Shown: positions 7,709 to 17,576 of the stretch, piece after piece
How the letters are laid out: the number at the start of each line of letters is the position of its first letter
Numbering within the stretch: position 1 is the first letter of the stretch
NCBI RefSeq assembly: GCF_030698125.1
Contig: NZ_JAUYNV010000009.1
Span: forward strand, 1 to 45,270
Length of the DNA: 45,270 bases
Direction: 5' to 3'
Source: Methyloversatilis sp.
GTDB lineage: Bacteria > Pseudomonadota > Gammaproteobacteria > Burkholderiales > Rhodocyclaceae
Notes under the pieces: model-generated
Databases searched by the model: none
The model's input: the letters and a program-made list of their open reading frames with translations, nothing else
Told to the model about the DNA's origin: nothing
Translations under genes and position numbers: made by a program

Positions 7709-10700
7709 ATGACTGTGCCGCGCCCCGATCTGAACGCCCTCCTCGAAAGCTGCATGAGCCGTGACGCGGCGGCGATCGGCCGTGCGTTGCGCGAACTGCC
7801 GCCGGGGCAGCGTACGCCCGACAAGTGGCCCGCAAAGCTGGCTGAACGCGTCGCGGCGTCGCAGGCGAAGGTCGCGGCGCGGCGCGCGTCGGCGCCCAGG
7901 ATCGAATACCCGGAAGAACTGCCGGTGTCGGCGCGGCGCGACGAGATCGCCGCCGCGCTGGCCGCGCACCAGGTCATCATCGTGTGTGGCGAAACCGGCT
8001 CCGGCAAGACCACGCAACTGCCCAAGCTGTGCCTCGAACTGGGTCGCGGCGCGCGCGGGCTGATCGGCCACACGCAGCCGCGCCGCATCGCGGCGCGCGC
8101 CACCGCCGACCGGGTGGCCAAGGAATTGAACGTGTCGCTCGGTCGCGAAGTGGGTTTCGCGATCCGCTTCACCGACCGCACGTCGGAAGACAGCCGCATC
8201 AAGCTGATGACTGACGGCATCCTGCTCGCCGAGACGCAGCGCGACCGCTGGCTCGCCGCCTACGACACGCTCATCATCGACGAGGCGCACGAGCGCAGCC
8301 TGAACATCGATTTCCTGCTCGGCTATCTGCGCGAGGTGCTGCCGCGCCGGCCCGACCTGAAGGTGATCGTCACCTCCGCCACCCTGGACGCCGAGCGCTT
8401 CGCCAACCACTTCGCGCAGGGCGACACGCCGGCGCCGGTGATCGAGGTCAGCGGCCGGCTGTACCCGATCGAAATGCGCTGGCGGCCGTTCGAGGCGCAG
8501 AAAGACCGCGATCTGTACGACGCCGTATGCGACGCCGTGGACGAGGCTTTTTCGACCGGCCCGGGCGACGTGCTGGTGTTCATGCCGGGCGAGCGCGAGA
8601 TTCGCGAAGGCACCGAGGCGCTGCGCAAGCACCACACGCGGCTGGCCGGCGTGAAGCCGGAAGTGCTGGCGCTGTATGCGCGTCAGTCGGCGCAGGAACA
8701 GTCGCGCGTGTTCCAGGGTTCGAACGGCCGGCGCGTCATTCTCGCCACCAACGTGGCCGAAACTTCGCTCACCGTGCCGGGCATCCGCTACGTGATCGAC
8801 ACCGGTCTGGCGCGCGTCAAGCGCTACAGCTACCGCAACAAGGTCGAGCAGCTGCAGGTCGAGCCGATCGCGCAATCGGCGGCGAAGCAGCGCGCCGGCC
8901 GCTGCGGCCGGGTGTCGAGCGGCGTGTGCTTCAGGCTGTACGACGAAGAAGACTTCAACCAGCGGCCGGCGCACACCGACCCGGAAATCCTGCGCTCGTC
9001 GCTGGCCGGCGTCATCCTGCGCATGAAGTCGCTGAGTCTGGCCGACGTCGAGGAATTCCCCTTCATCGACCGCCCGGCGCCGCGTGCCATCGCCGATGGT
9101 TATCAGCTGCTGCAGGAGCTGGGTGCGGTGGACGAGGCGCGCGACCTGACGCCGCTCGGCCGCGAACTGGCCAAGCTGCCGGTCGACCCGCGCGTGGCGC
9201 GGATGATTCTGGCGGCGCGCGATCACGGCGCCCTGAAGGAAGTACTCGTCATCACCGCTGGCCTGTCCGTGCAGGACCCGCGCGACCGGCCCGAAGAACG
9301 GGCCGGCGCCGCCGATCAGGCGCACGCGAAGTTCGCCGACGAACGCAGCGAATTCCTGTGGTACCTGAAGGCCTGGGCGGCGTTCGACGAGGTGTGGCAT
9401 CACCAGTCGCAGGCCAAGCAGCGCGAGTGGTGCCGCGCCAACTTCCTGAACTGGATGCGCATGCGCGAGTGGCGCGACGTGCACACCCAGCTGCACACGC
9501 TGTGTGCCGAGCACGACTGGAAGGAGAACGAACGGCCGGCCGAATTCGACGCGCTGCATCGCGCGCTGCTGACCGGCCTGCTCGGCAATCTCGGGCTGCG
9601 CATCGAGGACGCGCGCGCCGGCGAGCCGCCTTATCTGGGCGCACGCGGCATCAAGTTCTGGCCGCATCCGGGATCGGCGCTGGCGAAGAAGGGCGGCAAG
9701 TGGATCATGACCGCCGAACTGGTCGAAACCACGCGACTGTTCGCGCGCTGCATCGCGCGCATCGAACCGGAATGGGTGGAGGAGGTGGGCGCCCATCTGC
9801 TGCGTCGCTCGACCTACGAGCCGCACTGGTCGAAAAGCCGCGGCGAGACGGTGGCCTGGGAGCGCGGCGTCATCCACGGCATCACGCTGTATGCCAAGCG
9901 GGCGGTGCAGTACGGCAAGACCGACCCGGTGCTGGCGCGCGAACTGCTGATCCGCGAAGGGCTGGTCAATGGCGACGTGACCGACATCGCGCTGAAGCAG
10001 ATGAAATTCCTGCAGCACAACCTCGATCTGATCGCGCAGATCGAGCGGCTGGAAGAGAAGCAGCGGCGGCAGGACCTGCTGGTGGACGAATCGCTGATCC
10101 ACGCCTTCTACGATTCCATCGTGCCGGCCGACGTGATCGACCTGCGCGGCTTCGAGCGCTGGCGGCGCGACGCCGAACGCGAAAACCCGAAGCTGCTGCA
10201 CCTGACGCGCGAACAGCTGATGCGCCACGAGGCGGCCGGCGTCAGCAGCGAGCGCTTCCCGGCCAAGATGGATCTGCTGGGCCAACGGCTGAAGCTCGAG
10301 TACCGGCACGAGCCGAATGCGGCCGACGACGGCGTCACGCTGACCGTGCCGCTGACGCTGCTGAACCAGATTCCGGCGGCCAGGCTCGACTGGCTGGTGC
10401 CCGGCCTGATCGAAGAGAAGGTGCTGCAGCTCGCGAAGACCATTCCGCCGAAGTTGCGCCACCGGTTGCAGCCGGTGGCTGGTTTCGTCGCCGATTTCAT
10501 CGCGCAGGAGCACGACCAGGCCGAACCGCTGGTGAAGGCGCTGGCGCGCGCGATCGAACTGAAGGTGAGCCTGAAGCTGCCGTCCGATGCCATCCGCGCG
10601 GAAAACCTGCCGGCGCATCTGATGATGAATGTGCGTGTGGTCGATGAGCACGGCCGGGTACTCGGCCAGTCGCGCAATCTGGCCGAACTGCGCACCCGGC

Positions 10701-11863
10701 TGAAGGACGAGGTGGCGCGTCGCTTCGAGTCGGCACGCATCGCGCTGCCGCCGGCCGCGCCCGTGGCCGATGCGGCGCGAGTGTTGGCCAGTGAGCTTGC
10801 CAGTGCGCCGGCAAACGCACCGGCCGCGGGGCACAACGAGGCGGTGACCGCGAAGGCGGCGACGGCGCGCGGCAGCATGGCCGACGCGCTGTCTGCGCTG
10901 GGCGCGCGCGACGTCGTGGCGAAGGCGCCGGTACCGCAGCCGACCAGGAAGGGCCGCGCTGCAGCCGAACCGGCCGCCCCGGCGGTCGCCGAGCAGACCG
11001 CCGGTGACGAACGCTACCGCGCATGGACTTTCGGGCCGCTGCCCGAACTGATGGAAGTCGAAGTGGCCGGTCGCCGGGTGATCGGGTTTCCGGCGCTGCA
11101 GGACGAAGGCGAGTCGGTCAGCCTGCGCGTGCTCGACACGCCGGAGGCCGCACTCGAGGTGCACCGGCGCGGCCTGCGCCGGCTGTTCGCGCTCGAGCTG
11201 CGCGATCAGGTGAAGTACATCGAAAAGAGCCTGCCCGGCCTGCGCGACATGGCGATGCAGTACATGAATCTGGGCAGCGAACCGGAACTGCGCGCCCAGC
11301 TGGTGGCCGCCACCATGGACCGCTGCTGCATGATGGAACCCTGGCCGCAGGATGCCGCGAGCTTCGCCGCGCGCCGCGACGAAGCCCGGCCGCGCATTTC
11401 GCTGGTGGCGCAGGAAATCGGCCGCCTCGCCGGCAGCGTGCTGACCGAATACGCCGCACTGAGCAAGAAGCTGGTCGCGCTGAAGGCGCATCCGGACGCC
11501 GGCGCCGACATGCGCGCCCAGCTCGATGCGCTGGTCGGCAAGCACTTCATCGAACGCACGCCGTTCGAGCGGCTGACCCACTACCCGCGCTATCTGAAGG
11601 CGATCGCCCTGCGCATCGACAAGCTGCGCACCGACCCGGAACGCGACGCCCGCGCGCTGGCCGACTGGCAGTCACTGGCTACCCTGTGGGACCGCGAACG
11701 CATCGTGCGTGCCCGCGCCGGCGTGGCCGATCCGTTCATCGATGAATTCCGCTGGCTGCTCGAAGAGCTGCGCGTGAACCTGTTCGCCCAGGAACTGCGC
11801 ACCCCGGTGCCGGTGTCGGTGAAGCGGCTGCAGAAAATATGGGAATCGCGTGCGCGGGCGTGA
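7709..11863 (+). CDS. hrpA: ATP-dependent RNA helicase HrpA (DEAH-box)
   Basis: A protein of 1384 residues. The helicase core is N-terminal: Walker A GETGSGKTTQ near residue 95, TQPRRIAARATADRVA, the DEAH box in LIIDEAHERSLNIDFLLGYL near 190, the SAT motif (VTSATLDAERF), and the C-terminal lobe with ILATNVAETSLTVPGIRYVIDTG and QRAGRCGR. The rest matches the HA2/OB-fold and the long HrpA C-terminal domain (DUF3418). The E. coli protein is about 1300 residues. A low-complexity Ala/Pro-rich linker at about residues 1010-1090 accounts for part of the extra length. HrpA rescues stalled or collided ribosomes by pulling on mRNA. The start follows the family N-terminus; no strong ribosome-binding site is seen. 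Confidence 0.95.
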   Translation: MTVPRPDLNALLESCMSRDAAAIGRALRELPPGQRTPDKWPAKLAERVAASQAKVAARRASAPRIEYPEELPVSARRDEIAAALAAHQVIIVCGETGSGKTTQLPKLCLELGRGARGLIGHTQPRRIAARATADRVAKELNVSLGREVGFAIRFTDRTSEDSRIKLMTDGILLAETQRDRWLAAYDTLIIDEAHERSLNIDFLLGYLREVLPRRPDLKVIVTSATLDAERFANHFAQGDTPAPVIEVSGRLYPIEMRWRPFEAQKDRDLYDAVCDAVDEAFSTGPGDVLVFMPGEREIREGTEALRKHHTRLAGVKPEVLALYARQSAQEQSRVFQGSNGRRVILATNVAETSLTVPGIRYVIDTGLARVKRYSYRNKVEQLQVEPIAQSAAKQRAGRCGRVSSGVCFRLYDEEDFNQRPAHTDPEILRSSLAGVILRMKSLSLADVEEFPFIDRPAPRAIADGYQLLQELGAVDEARDLTPLGRELAKLPVDPRVARMILAARDHGALKEVLVITAGLSVQDPRDRPEERAGAADQAHAKFADERSEFLWYLKAWAAFDEVWHHQSQAKQREWCRANFLNWMRMREWRDVHTQLHTLCAEHDWKENERPAEFDALHRALLTGLLGNLGLRIEDARAGEPPYLGARGIKFWPHPGSALAKKGGKWIMTAELVETTRLFARCIARIEPEWVEEVGAHLLRRSTYEPHWSKSRGETVAWERGVIHGITLYAKRAVQYGKTDPVLARELLIREGLVNGDVTDIALKQMKFLQHNLDLIAQIERLEEKQRRQDLLVDESLIHAFYDSIVPADVIDLRGFERWRRDAERENPKLLHLTREQLMRHEAAGVSSERFPAKMDLLGQRLKLEYRHEPNAADDGVTLTVPLTLLNQIPAARLDWLVPGLIEEKVLQLAKTIPPKLRHRLQPVAGFVADFIAQEHDQAEPLVKALARAIELKVSLKLPSDAIRAENLPAHLMMNVRVVDEHGRVLGQSRNLAELRTRLKDEVARRFESARIALPPAAPVADAARVLASELASAPANAPAAGHNEAVTAKAATARGSMADALSALGARDVVAKAPVPQPTRKGRAAAEPAAPAVAEQTAGDERYRAWTFGPLPELMEVEVAGRRVIGFPALQDEGESVSLRVLDTPEAALEVHRRGLRRLFALELRDQVKYIEKSLPGLRDMAMQYMNLGSEPELRAQLVAATMDRCCMMEPWPQDAASFAARRDEARPRISLVAQEIGRLAGSVLTEYAALSKKLVALKAHPDAGADMRAQLDALVGKHFIERTPFERLTHYPRYLKAIALRIDKLRTDPERDARALADWQSLATLWDRERIVRARAGVADPFIDEFRWLLEELRVNLFAQELRTPVPVSVKRLQKIWESRARA

Positions 11864-11949
11864 CCGGCCTGCCGTCCGCTCCCACAGATGCAACCCACGG
11901 TCACTCTCTGCAAGAATGGCCGATGGGAAAAATTCCGGAATGACACGAC

Positions 11950-12387
11950 ATGTCTGCTGACACCGACCCGCGCCTGCGCACGCTGATCGCGGCGTTCGAA
12001 TCCTTGACGCCGGATACCGTGGATGCGCTCGCTGCGCTGTATGCGACCGACGCGCGCTTCCGCGATCCGTTCAATGACGTGCGCGGTCGGGCTGCCGTGG
12101 CGCGCATCTTCAGCCACATGTTCGAGCAGGTCGGCGCACCGCGCTTCGAGGTGCACTCGGCGATGAGCGAAAGCGATGCGGCGTGGCTGGACTGGACGAT
12201 GCACTTCACGATGCGCGGGCAGGCGCTGCAGATCGTGGGCGCGACGCGGCTGTGCTTCGACGACGCGGGGTGCGTCGCCGAACATCGCGATTACTGGGAT
12301 GCCGCGCAGGAGCTGTACGAAAAGCTGCCGGTGATCGGCGGTGCGATGCGCTGGCTGCGCCGCCGACTCGCCGTGCCGGGCCTCTGA
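11950..12387 (+). CDS. SnoaL/NTF2-like fold protein
   Basis: A protein of 145 residues with the cone-shaped NTF2/SnoaL fold signature: an N-terminal helix (LRTLIAAFESLTPDTVDALAALYATDARFRDPFNDVRG), an RIFSHMF helix, then strands ending in GATRLCFDDAGCVAEHRDYWDAAQELYEKLPVIG. The DARFRDPF and HRDYWD patches are typical of the limonene-epoxide-hydrolase-like subgroup seen widely in Proteobacteria, most members of which have no assigned reaction. The C-terminal GAMRWLRRRLAV tail is basic and amphipathic. The gene converges on dolP with only 25 bases between stop codons. The function is unknown; an enzyme or ligand-binding role is only suggested by the fold. Confidence 0.8.
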   Translation: MSADTDPRLRTLIAAFESLTPDTVDALAALYATDARFRDPFNDVRGRAAVARIFSHMFEQVGAPRFEVHSAMSESDAAWLDWTMHFTMRGQALQIVGATRLCFDDAGCVAEHRDYWDAAQELYEKLPVIGGAMRWLRRRLAVPGL

Positions 12388-12412
12388 CGACGCCCGGCGA
12401 TTGGCAGAGCGG

Positions 12413-13683
<1,271 letters not shown>

Positions 13684-13739
13684 TTATCAACATCCCCCGT
13701 GTTGCCCCGTTTTCTTACAGCCGGAAACGAAGCCGGCGT

Positions 13740-14126
13740 TCATTGCGCGGGCGCCAGTTCGACATAGACGTCGATGCGCACGCGCTGCCACGGGTCGGGG
13801 TCGTCGGTCAGGCGGCCGATGCGCGCGCTCAACCGCTGTCCGGCATCCATTTCGGCTGCCGCCTCGAAATTGGCGGCGCGCGGCAGATAGCCCAGCATGT
13901 GGCCGCGCCACAGCACGCGGATGGCGCGCCGGTCATGGCGATTGCCGGGTTCGCGTTCAAGTGTCAGCGCATCGCCTTCGCGCAGGCCCGGGCGTACCGC
14001 GTGCAGCTGGTGGAACTGGGCGCCGGCCAGTGGCGAGCGCTGCGCCAGCAGGCGCAGGCTCTGGGCGGATGCGAGGTCGGCCGCGAGCGAGGCGAGCAGC
14101 GCCAGCACGCTACAGGCCGAACGCAT
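13740..14126 (-). CDS. Exported HIRAN-domain protein
   Basis: A protein of 128 residues. Residues 1-22 are a typical signal peptide (MRSACSVLALLASLAADLASA, cleavage expected after the Ala-Ser-Ala). The rest is a HIRAN domain: GAQFHQLHAVRPGLREGDALTLEREPGNRHDRRAIRVLW, then GHMLGYLPR and RLSARIGRL. HIRAN domains are known as DNA-end-binding modules of helicases such as Rad5/HLTF, so a secreted stand-alone version has no obvious nuclear or nucleoid role. Its reading frame begins 17 bases inside the end of yraN, so it is almost certainly co-transcribed and translationally coupled. An 86-base gap containing a small hairpin separates it from diaA. The molecular function is unknown. Confidence 0.8.
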   Translation of the reverse strand: MRSACSVLALLASLAADLASAQSLRLLAQRSPLAGAQFHQLHAVRPGLREGDALTLEREPGNRHDRRAIRVLWRGHMLGYLPRAANFEAAAEMDAGQRLSARIGRLTDDPDPWQRVRIDVYVELAPAQ

Positions 14127-14472
14127 CGCGTATCCATTCGATCTGCCTGCCGTCCAGCCCCGACAGCGCCACCACGTCGAAGCGTGCCGGTCGCTGGCGC
14201 GTACGCCGGCCCTGTTCGGCCAGATAGTGCTGCGCGGCGCGGATCAGCCGCGCCTGCTTGGTCGGGCCGACGCTGGCGGCCGCGCCGCCGAAGCGCGCAT
14301 CACGACGCAGGCGCACTTCGACGAAAACGAGGCTGTCGCCGTGTTCGCACACCAGATCGAGTTCGCCGTCCGGCCAGCGCAGGTTGCGGCCGATCACCCG
14401 CAGGCCGTGCGCTTCGAGATGACGTGCAGCCAGCGCCTCGGCCGCTGCGCCGTGCGCAGCGCGCAGCGTCAT
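14110..14472 (-). CDS. yraN: YraN family protein (UPF0102), nuclease-like fold
   Basis: A protein of 120 residues starting MTLRAAHGAAAEALAARHLEAHG. The family core is clear: GLRVIGRNLRWPDGELDLVCEHGDSLVFVEVRLR, corresponding to the E..D..(E/Q)VK signature of an endonuclease-like fold (here GELDL and EVR), then KQARLIRAAQHYL and FDVVAL. YraN proteins look like Holliday-junction-resolvase relatives, but their substrate is not established. The longer upstream open frame was rejected because family members begin near 14472. It diverges from rsmI across a 62-base spacer, the same partner as in many Proteobacteria. Confidence 0.9.
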   Translation of the reverse strand: MTLRAAHGAAAEALAARHLEAHGLRVIGRNLRWPDGELDLVCEHGDSLVFVEVRLRRDARFGGAAASVGPTKQARLIRAAQHYLAEQGRRTRQRPARFDVVALSGLDGRQIEWIRDAFGL

Positions 14473-14534
14473 GCCGGCTTGTGGCGGACCGCTGCCACGC
14501 TCAGAATGGCGGCCCGCCCGCAGGAAAGTACCCG

Positions 14535-15437
14535 ATGACCGATGCCGTGACACCCCATGATGACCTCGCGCGAGAATTTACGACATCGGCATTGTATGTC
14601 GTCGGCACGCCGATCGGCCATCTGGGCGAGCTGTCGGCGCGCGCCATCGCGGCGCTGCGCGCGGCCGACCTGATCGCCTGCGAGGACACGCGGGAAACGT
14701 CGCGTCTCGCCCGCCACCTCGGGCTGACCGCGCAGCTGGTGGCGGTGCATGAACACAACGAGCGCAGCGGTGCGGAACGCCTGATCGCAGCGCTGCGCGA
14801 CGGCCGGCGCGTGGCGCTGGTGTCCGATGCGGGCACGCCGGCGGTGTCCGACCCCGGCGCGCGGGTAGTGCGCGCAGTGCAGGACGCCGGCTTTCGCGTG
14901 ATACCGATCAGCGGGCCGAGTGCCGCCGTGGTGGCGCTGTCGGCCAGCGGTCTGCTCGACGCACAGTTCCGTTTCGCAGGCTTCCTGCCGGTCAAGTCGG
15001 CTGCGCGCCGCAAGGTGCTGGAGTCGCTGCGCGAACAGGACTGCGCACTGGTGTTCTACGAAGCGCCGCATCGCATCGTCGAATGCGTCGACGATATCGC
15101 CGCGGTGATCCAGCCGGAGCGCGAACTGGTGATCGCCCGCGAACTGACCAAGCTGTTCGAGCAGATCGTGCGCCTGCCGGTATCGGAGGCTGCCGCCTGG
15201 CTGGCGGCAGACCCCAACCGCCAGCGCGGCGAATTCGTGCTGCTGCTCGCGGCCGCGCAGCCGGAAGAAGGTCTCGATGCCGCGGCGCGTCGCACGCTGG
15301 ATCTGCTGCTCGACGAACTGCCGCCGAGCCGCGCCGTGAAGGTGGCGCAGGCCATCACCGGCGCGCCGCGCAAGCTGCTGTACGACCACGCGATAGCGCA
15401 CGGCACGGATGCGCCGCAGGACGAGGATGCCGTGTGA
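14535..15437 (+). CDS. rsmI: 16S rRNA (cytidine1402-2'-O)-methyltransferase RsmI
   Basis: A protein of 300 residues of the tetrapyrrole-methylase fold. Motifs in order are ALYVVGTPIGHLGELSARAIAALRAADLIACEDTR, RVALVSDAGTPAVSDPGARVVRA, PISGPSAAVVALSASGL, FAGFLPVK and LVFYEAPHRIVECVDDI. RsmI adds the 2'-O-methyl group to C1402 in the decoding centre of 16S rRNA, using S-adenosylmethionine. The start at 14535 has an AGGAAA ribosome-binding site eight bases upstream. The much longer open frame is antisense to yraN and HIRAN and is not the gene. The gene is followed directly by the REP array. Confidence 0.95.
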   Translation: MTDAVTPHDDLAREFTTSALYVVGTPIGHLGELSARAIAALRAADLIACEDTRETSRLARHLGLTAQLVAVHEHNERSGAERLIAALRDGRRVALVSDAGTPAVSDPGARVVRAVQDAGFRVIPISGPSAAVVALSASGLLDAQFRFAGFLPVKSAARRKVLESLREQDCALVFYEAPHRIVECVDDIAAVIQPERELVIARELTKLFEQIVRLPVSEAAAWLAADPNRQRGEFVLLLAAAQPEEGLDAAARRTLDLLLDELPPSRAVKVAQAITGAPRKLLYDHAIAHGTDAPQDEDAV

Positions 15438-15447
15438 TCGCACGCAG

Positions 15448-15979
15448 AGCCAGCCGCGGATGGCTCCTGCGAAAACCGCGACGGCTTCATGACTGGCGAC
15501 GTTTTTCGTAGGAGCGGACCCTGTCCGCGATAGGCGCGTTGATCAAGCGACGTCGCCGTCTCGGAGACCGGAATCGCCTGCGGGGCAGGCTCCTACGAAA
15601 ACCGCGATGGCTTCATGACTGGCGACGTCGCTTGTAGGAGCGGACCCTGTCCGCGATCCGCACGTTGATCGTGCGCCATCGCGTGTTGGGAGACCGGGAT
15701 CGCCTGCGGGGGCGGAGCGGGGGTTTCGGCGAGCACTGCTCGCTGCCCGCAGAGCCGGCCGGCCATGCTGGGCCGGCCGTGGAGGGCTCCTACGAAAACC
15801 GCGATGGCTTCACGACTGGCGACGTCGCTTGTAGGAGCGGACCCTGTCCGCGATAGGTGCGTTGATCAAGCAGTGCCGCCTTTGCAGAGACCGGAATCGC
15901 CTGCGGGGCAGGCTCCTACGAAAACCGCGACGGCTTCATGACTGGCGACATCGCTTGTAGGAGCGGACCCTGTCCGCGC
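15448..15979. repeat. REP array of alternating elements with a 126-bp unit
   Basis: Forward elements, GTAGGAGC then a GGAC/GTCC stem then GCGA, lie at 15508-15530, 15634-15656, 15831-15853 and 15957-15979. Inverted elements using a CTGC/GCAG stem lie at 15574-15596 and 15897-15919. An inverted element with a decayed stem lies at 15448-15470, and another at 15753-15793 has a long GGCCGGCC-based hairpin. Spacers are conserved, including AAAACCGCGACGGCTTCATG. The unit repeats every 126 bp, except for one 197-bp interval carrying the enlarged hairpin. It is not a CRISPR: both orientations alternate and the spacers are repeated. No gene lies in this 632-base gap. Confidence 0.9.
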
Positions 15980-16069
15980 CGATGGGCTGCGAAGCGACTA
16001 TGCGGGATAATCGTGCAGCCAGCGTGCGCGTGTTGCGCGCGGGCTCCGAAAACGAATGGGACACCCGCT

Positions 16070-17128
16070 TTGAACAGACTGACGCTCACCCGCCCCGACG
16101 ACTGGCATCTGCACCTGCGCGACGGCGCGGCACTCAAGGCGGTACTGCCCGATACGGCACGCCGTTTCGCGCGCGCCATCGTCATGCCCAATCTGCGTCC
16201 GCCGGTCACCACGGTGGCGCTGGCTGCGGCCTACCGCGACCGCATCATGGCGGCACACGCCGCCACACCGGGTCTGCCGCCCTTCGAGCCGCTGATGGTG
16301 CTTTACTTGACCGACAACACGCCGGCCGACGAAATCGACCGCGCCTGCGACAGCGGCTTCGTCAAGGCGGTGAAGCTCTACCCGGCCGGGGTCACCACCA
16401 ATTCCGACTCGGGCGTGACCGATGTGGCGCGCTGCGATGCGGCGCTGGCACGCATGGCCGCGCGCGGCCTGCCGCTTTTGATCCACGGCGAGGTGACCGA
16501 CGCCGAGGTGGACGTGTTCGATCGCGAGGCGGTGTTCATCGAGCGCGTGCTGCGCCCCCTGCTGGCGCGCCACCCGACGCTGCGCGTCGTGTTCGAACAC
16601 ATCACGACCAGGGACGCGGCGGAATTCGTGGTGGCAGCCGGCGACAACATTGCTGCCACGATCACGGCCCATCATCTGCTGTTGAACCGCAATGCGATCT
16701 TTGCCGGTGGCGTGCGGCCGCATCATTACTGCCTGCCGGTATTGAAGCGCGAGGTGCATCGCGTTGCACTGGTCGCCGCCGCAACGTCGGGCAACCGGCG
16801 CTTCTTTCTCGGCACCGATTCGGCGCCGCACGCGAAAGGCACGAAGGAGACAGCGTGCGGCTGCGCCGGCTGCTACACCTCGCACGCCGGCATCGAACTG
16901 TATGCCGAGGCCTTCGATTCGGTCGGGGCGCTGGACCGGCTCGAAGCCTTCGCCAGCTTCAACGGCCCGGACTGGTACGGTCTGCCGCGCAATACGTCGC
17001 GCATCACGCTGCTGCGCGAGTCGTGGGAGGTCAAGGCGGAGCAGGAATTTGCCGATGGTGATGTGCTGGTGCCACTGCGCGCGGGAGAGCGCGTCGCCTG
17101 GCGCATCGAACCTGAAAAGGTTGAATGA
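16070..17128 (+). CDS. pyrC: Dihydroorotase PyrC (class II)
   Basis: A protein of 352 residues, close to the 348 of the E. coli enzyme. It makes dihydroorotate from carbamoyl aspartate in pyrimidine synthesis. The zinc ligands are visible: H-L-H in [13 protein letters not shown] near the N-terminus, the carboxylated lysine in [19 protein letters not shown], histidines in LLIHGEVTD and VVFEHITT, and the aspartate in FLGTDSAPH. The start is TTG 16070, giving [18 protein letters not shown] as in the family; there is no ATG in frame nearby. A GATAAT at 16006-16011 may be the -10 of its promoter, just after the last REP, but no good -35 is seen. The stop overlaps the next gene by four bases. Confidence 0.95.
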   Translation: MNRLTLTRPDDWHLHLRDGAALKAVLPDTARRFARAIVMPNLRPPVTTVALAAAYRDRIMAAHAATPGLPPFEPLMVLYLTDNTPADEIDRACDSGFVKAVKLYPAGVTTNSDSGVTDVARCDAALARMAARGLPLLIHGEVTDAEVDVFDREAVFIERVLRPLLARHPTLRVVFEHITTRDAAEFVVAAGDNIAATITAHHLLLNRNAIFAGGVRPHHYCLPVLKREVHRVALVAAATSGNRRFFLGTDSAPHAKGTKETACGCAGCYTSHAGIELYAEAFDSVGALDRLEAFASFNGPDWYGLPRNTSRITLLRESWEVKAEQEFADGDVLVPLRAGERVAWRIEPEKVE

Positions 17129-17562
17129 GTGATCCCATGACACGACTGACCTTGCTGATCCTGCCGTTCGCCGTCCTGCTGGCCGGATGCGATATCGAGA
17201 ACGCCGCCTTCATGATCGAGAACAAGGATCACGCCCTGACGCTCAATCGTGAAAAGACCTATTTCTGGAGCGACGAATACAAGCTGGCCATCATCGTGTC
17301 GCGCATGCCGACCTGCCAGCGCCGTTACGTGATGAAGCCGGCACGACTGACCGCCGCCAATGTCAGCGTATTCGGCGGTGGCGAGCCGAACCGCTACCTG
17401 TTGCGGCAGGGCAGTCGCTGGTATGCCGTGAACACCACCGATTGCGCTTTCGCGGTGGTCGAGAAGCCGCCTGAAGTGCCGGAAGCGATCGGTGTGTTCC
17501 GTCGCAAGGATGACGTGCTCACCTTCGTCAAGAGCACGACGGCCGAGGCGGAGCAGCGCTGA
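17125..17562 (+). CDS. Small predicted lipoprotein downstream of pyrC
   Basis: A protein of 145 residues. Its N-terminus [18 protein letters not shown] is a lipoprotein signal with lipobox LAGC, followed by Asp at the +2 position, a residue that in Enterobacteria favours retention in the inner membrane. The mature part ([39 protein letters not shown]...) is soluble and contains two further cysteines. I do not recognise a named family. It starts inside the pyrC stop codon (ATGA) with AAGG four bases before ATG 17125, so it is co-expressed with pyrC. A second ATG at 17137 would trim four residues. The function is unknown. Confidence 0.75.
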   Translation: MSDPMTRLTLLILPFAVLLAGCDIENAAFMIENKDHALTLNREKTYFWSDEYKLAIIVSRMPTCQRRYVMKPARLTAANVSVFGGGEPNRYLLRQGSRWYAVNTTDCAFAVVEKPPEVPEAIGVFRRKDDVLTFVKSTTAEAEQR

Positions 17563-17576
17563 GCCTTCCTGCTGCG

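Noticed and set aside
7469-11581. Very long antisense open frame (1370 codons) opposite hrpA
   Set aside because: Its translation is rich in Arg, Gln, His and Ala with no domain, and it mirrors the codon structure of hrpA, a usual effect of high G+C coding DNA. hrpA has full family motifs.
15448-15979. CRISPR array
   Set aside because: Repeats alternate in orientation, linkers are repeated rather than unique, and no cas genes are present; the elements are REPs.
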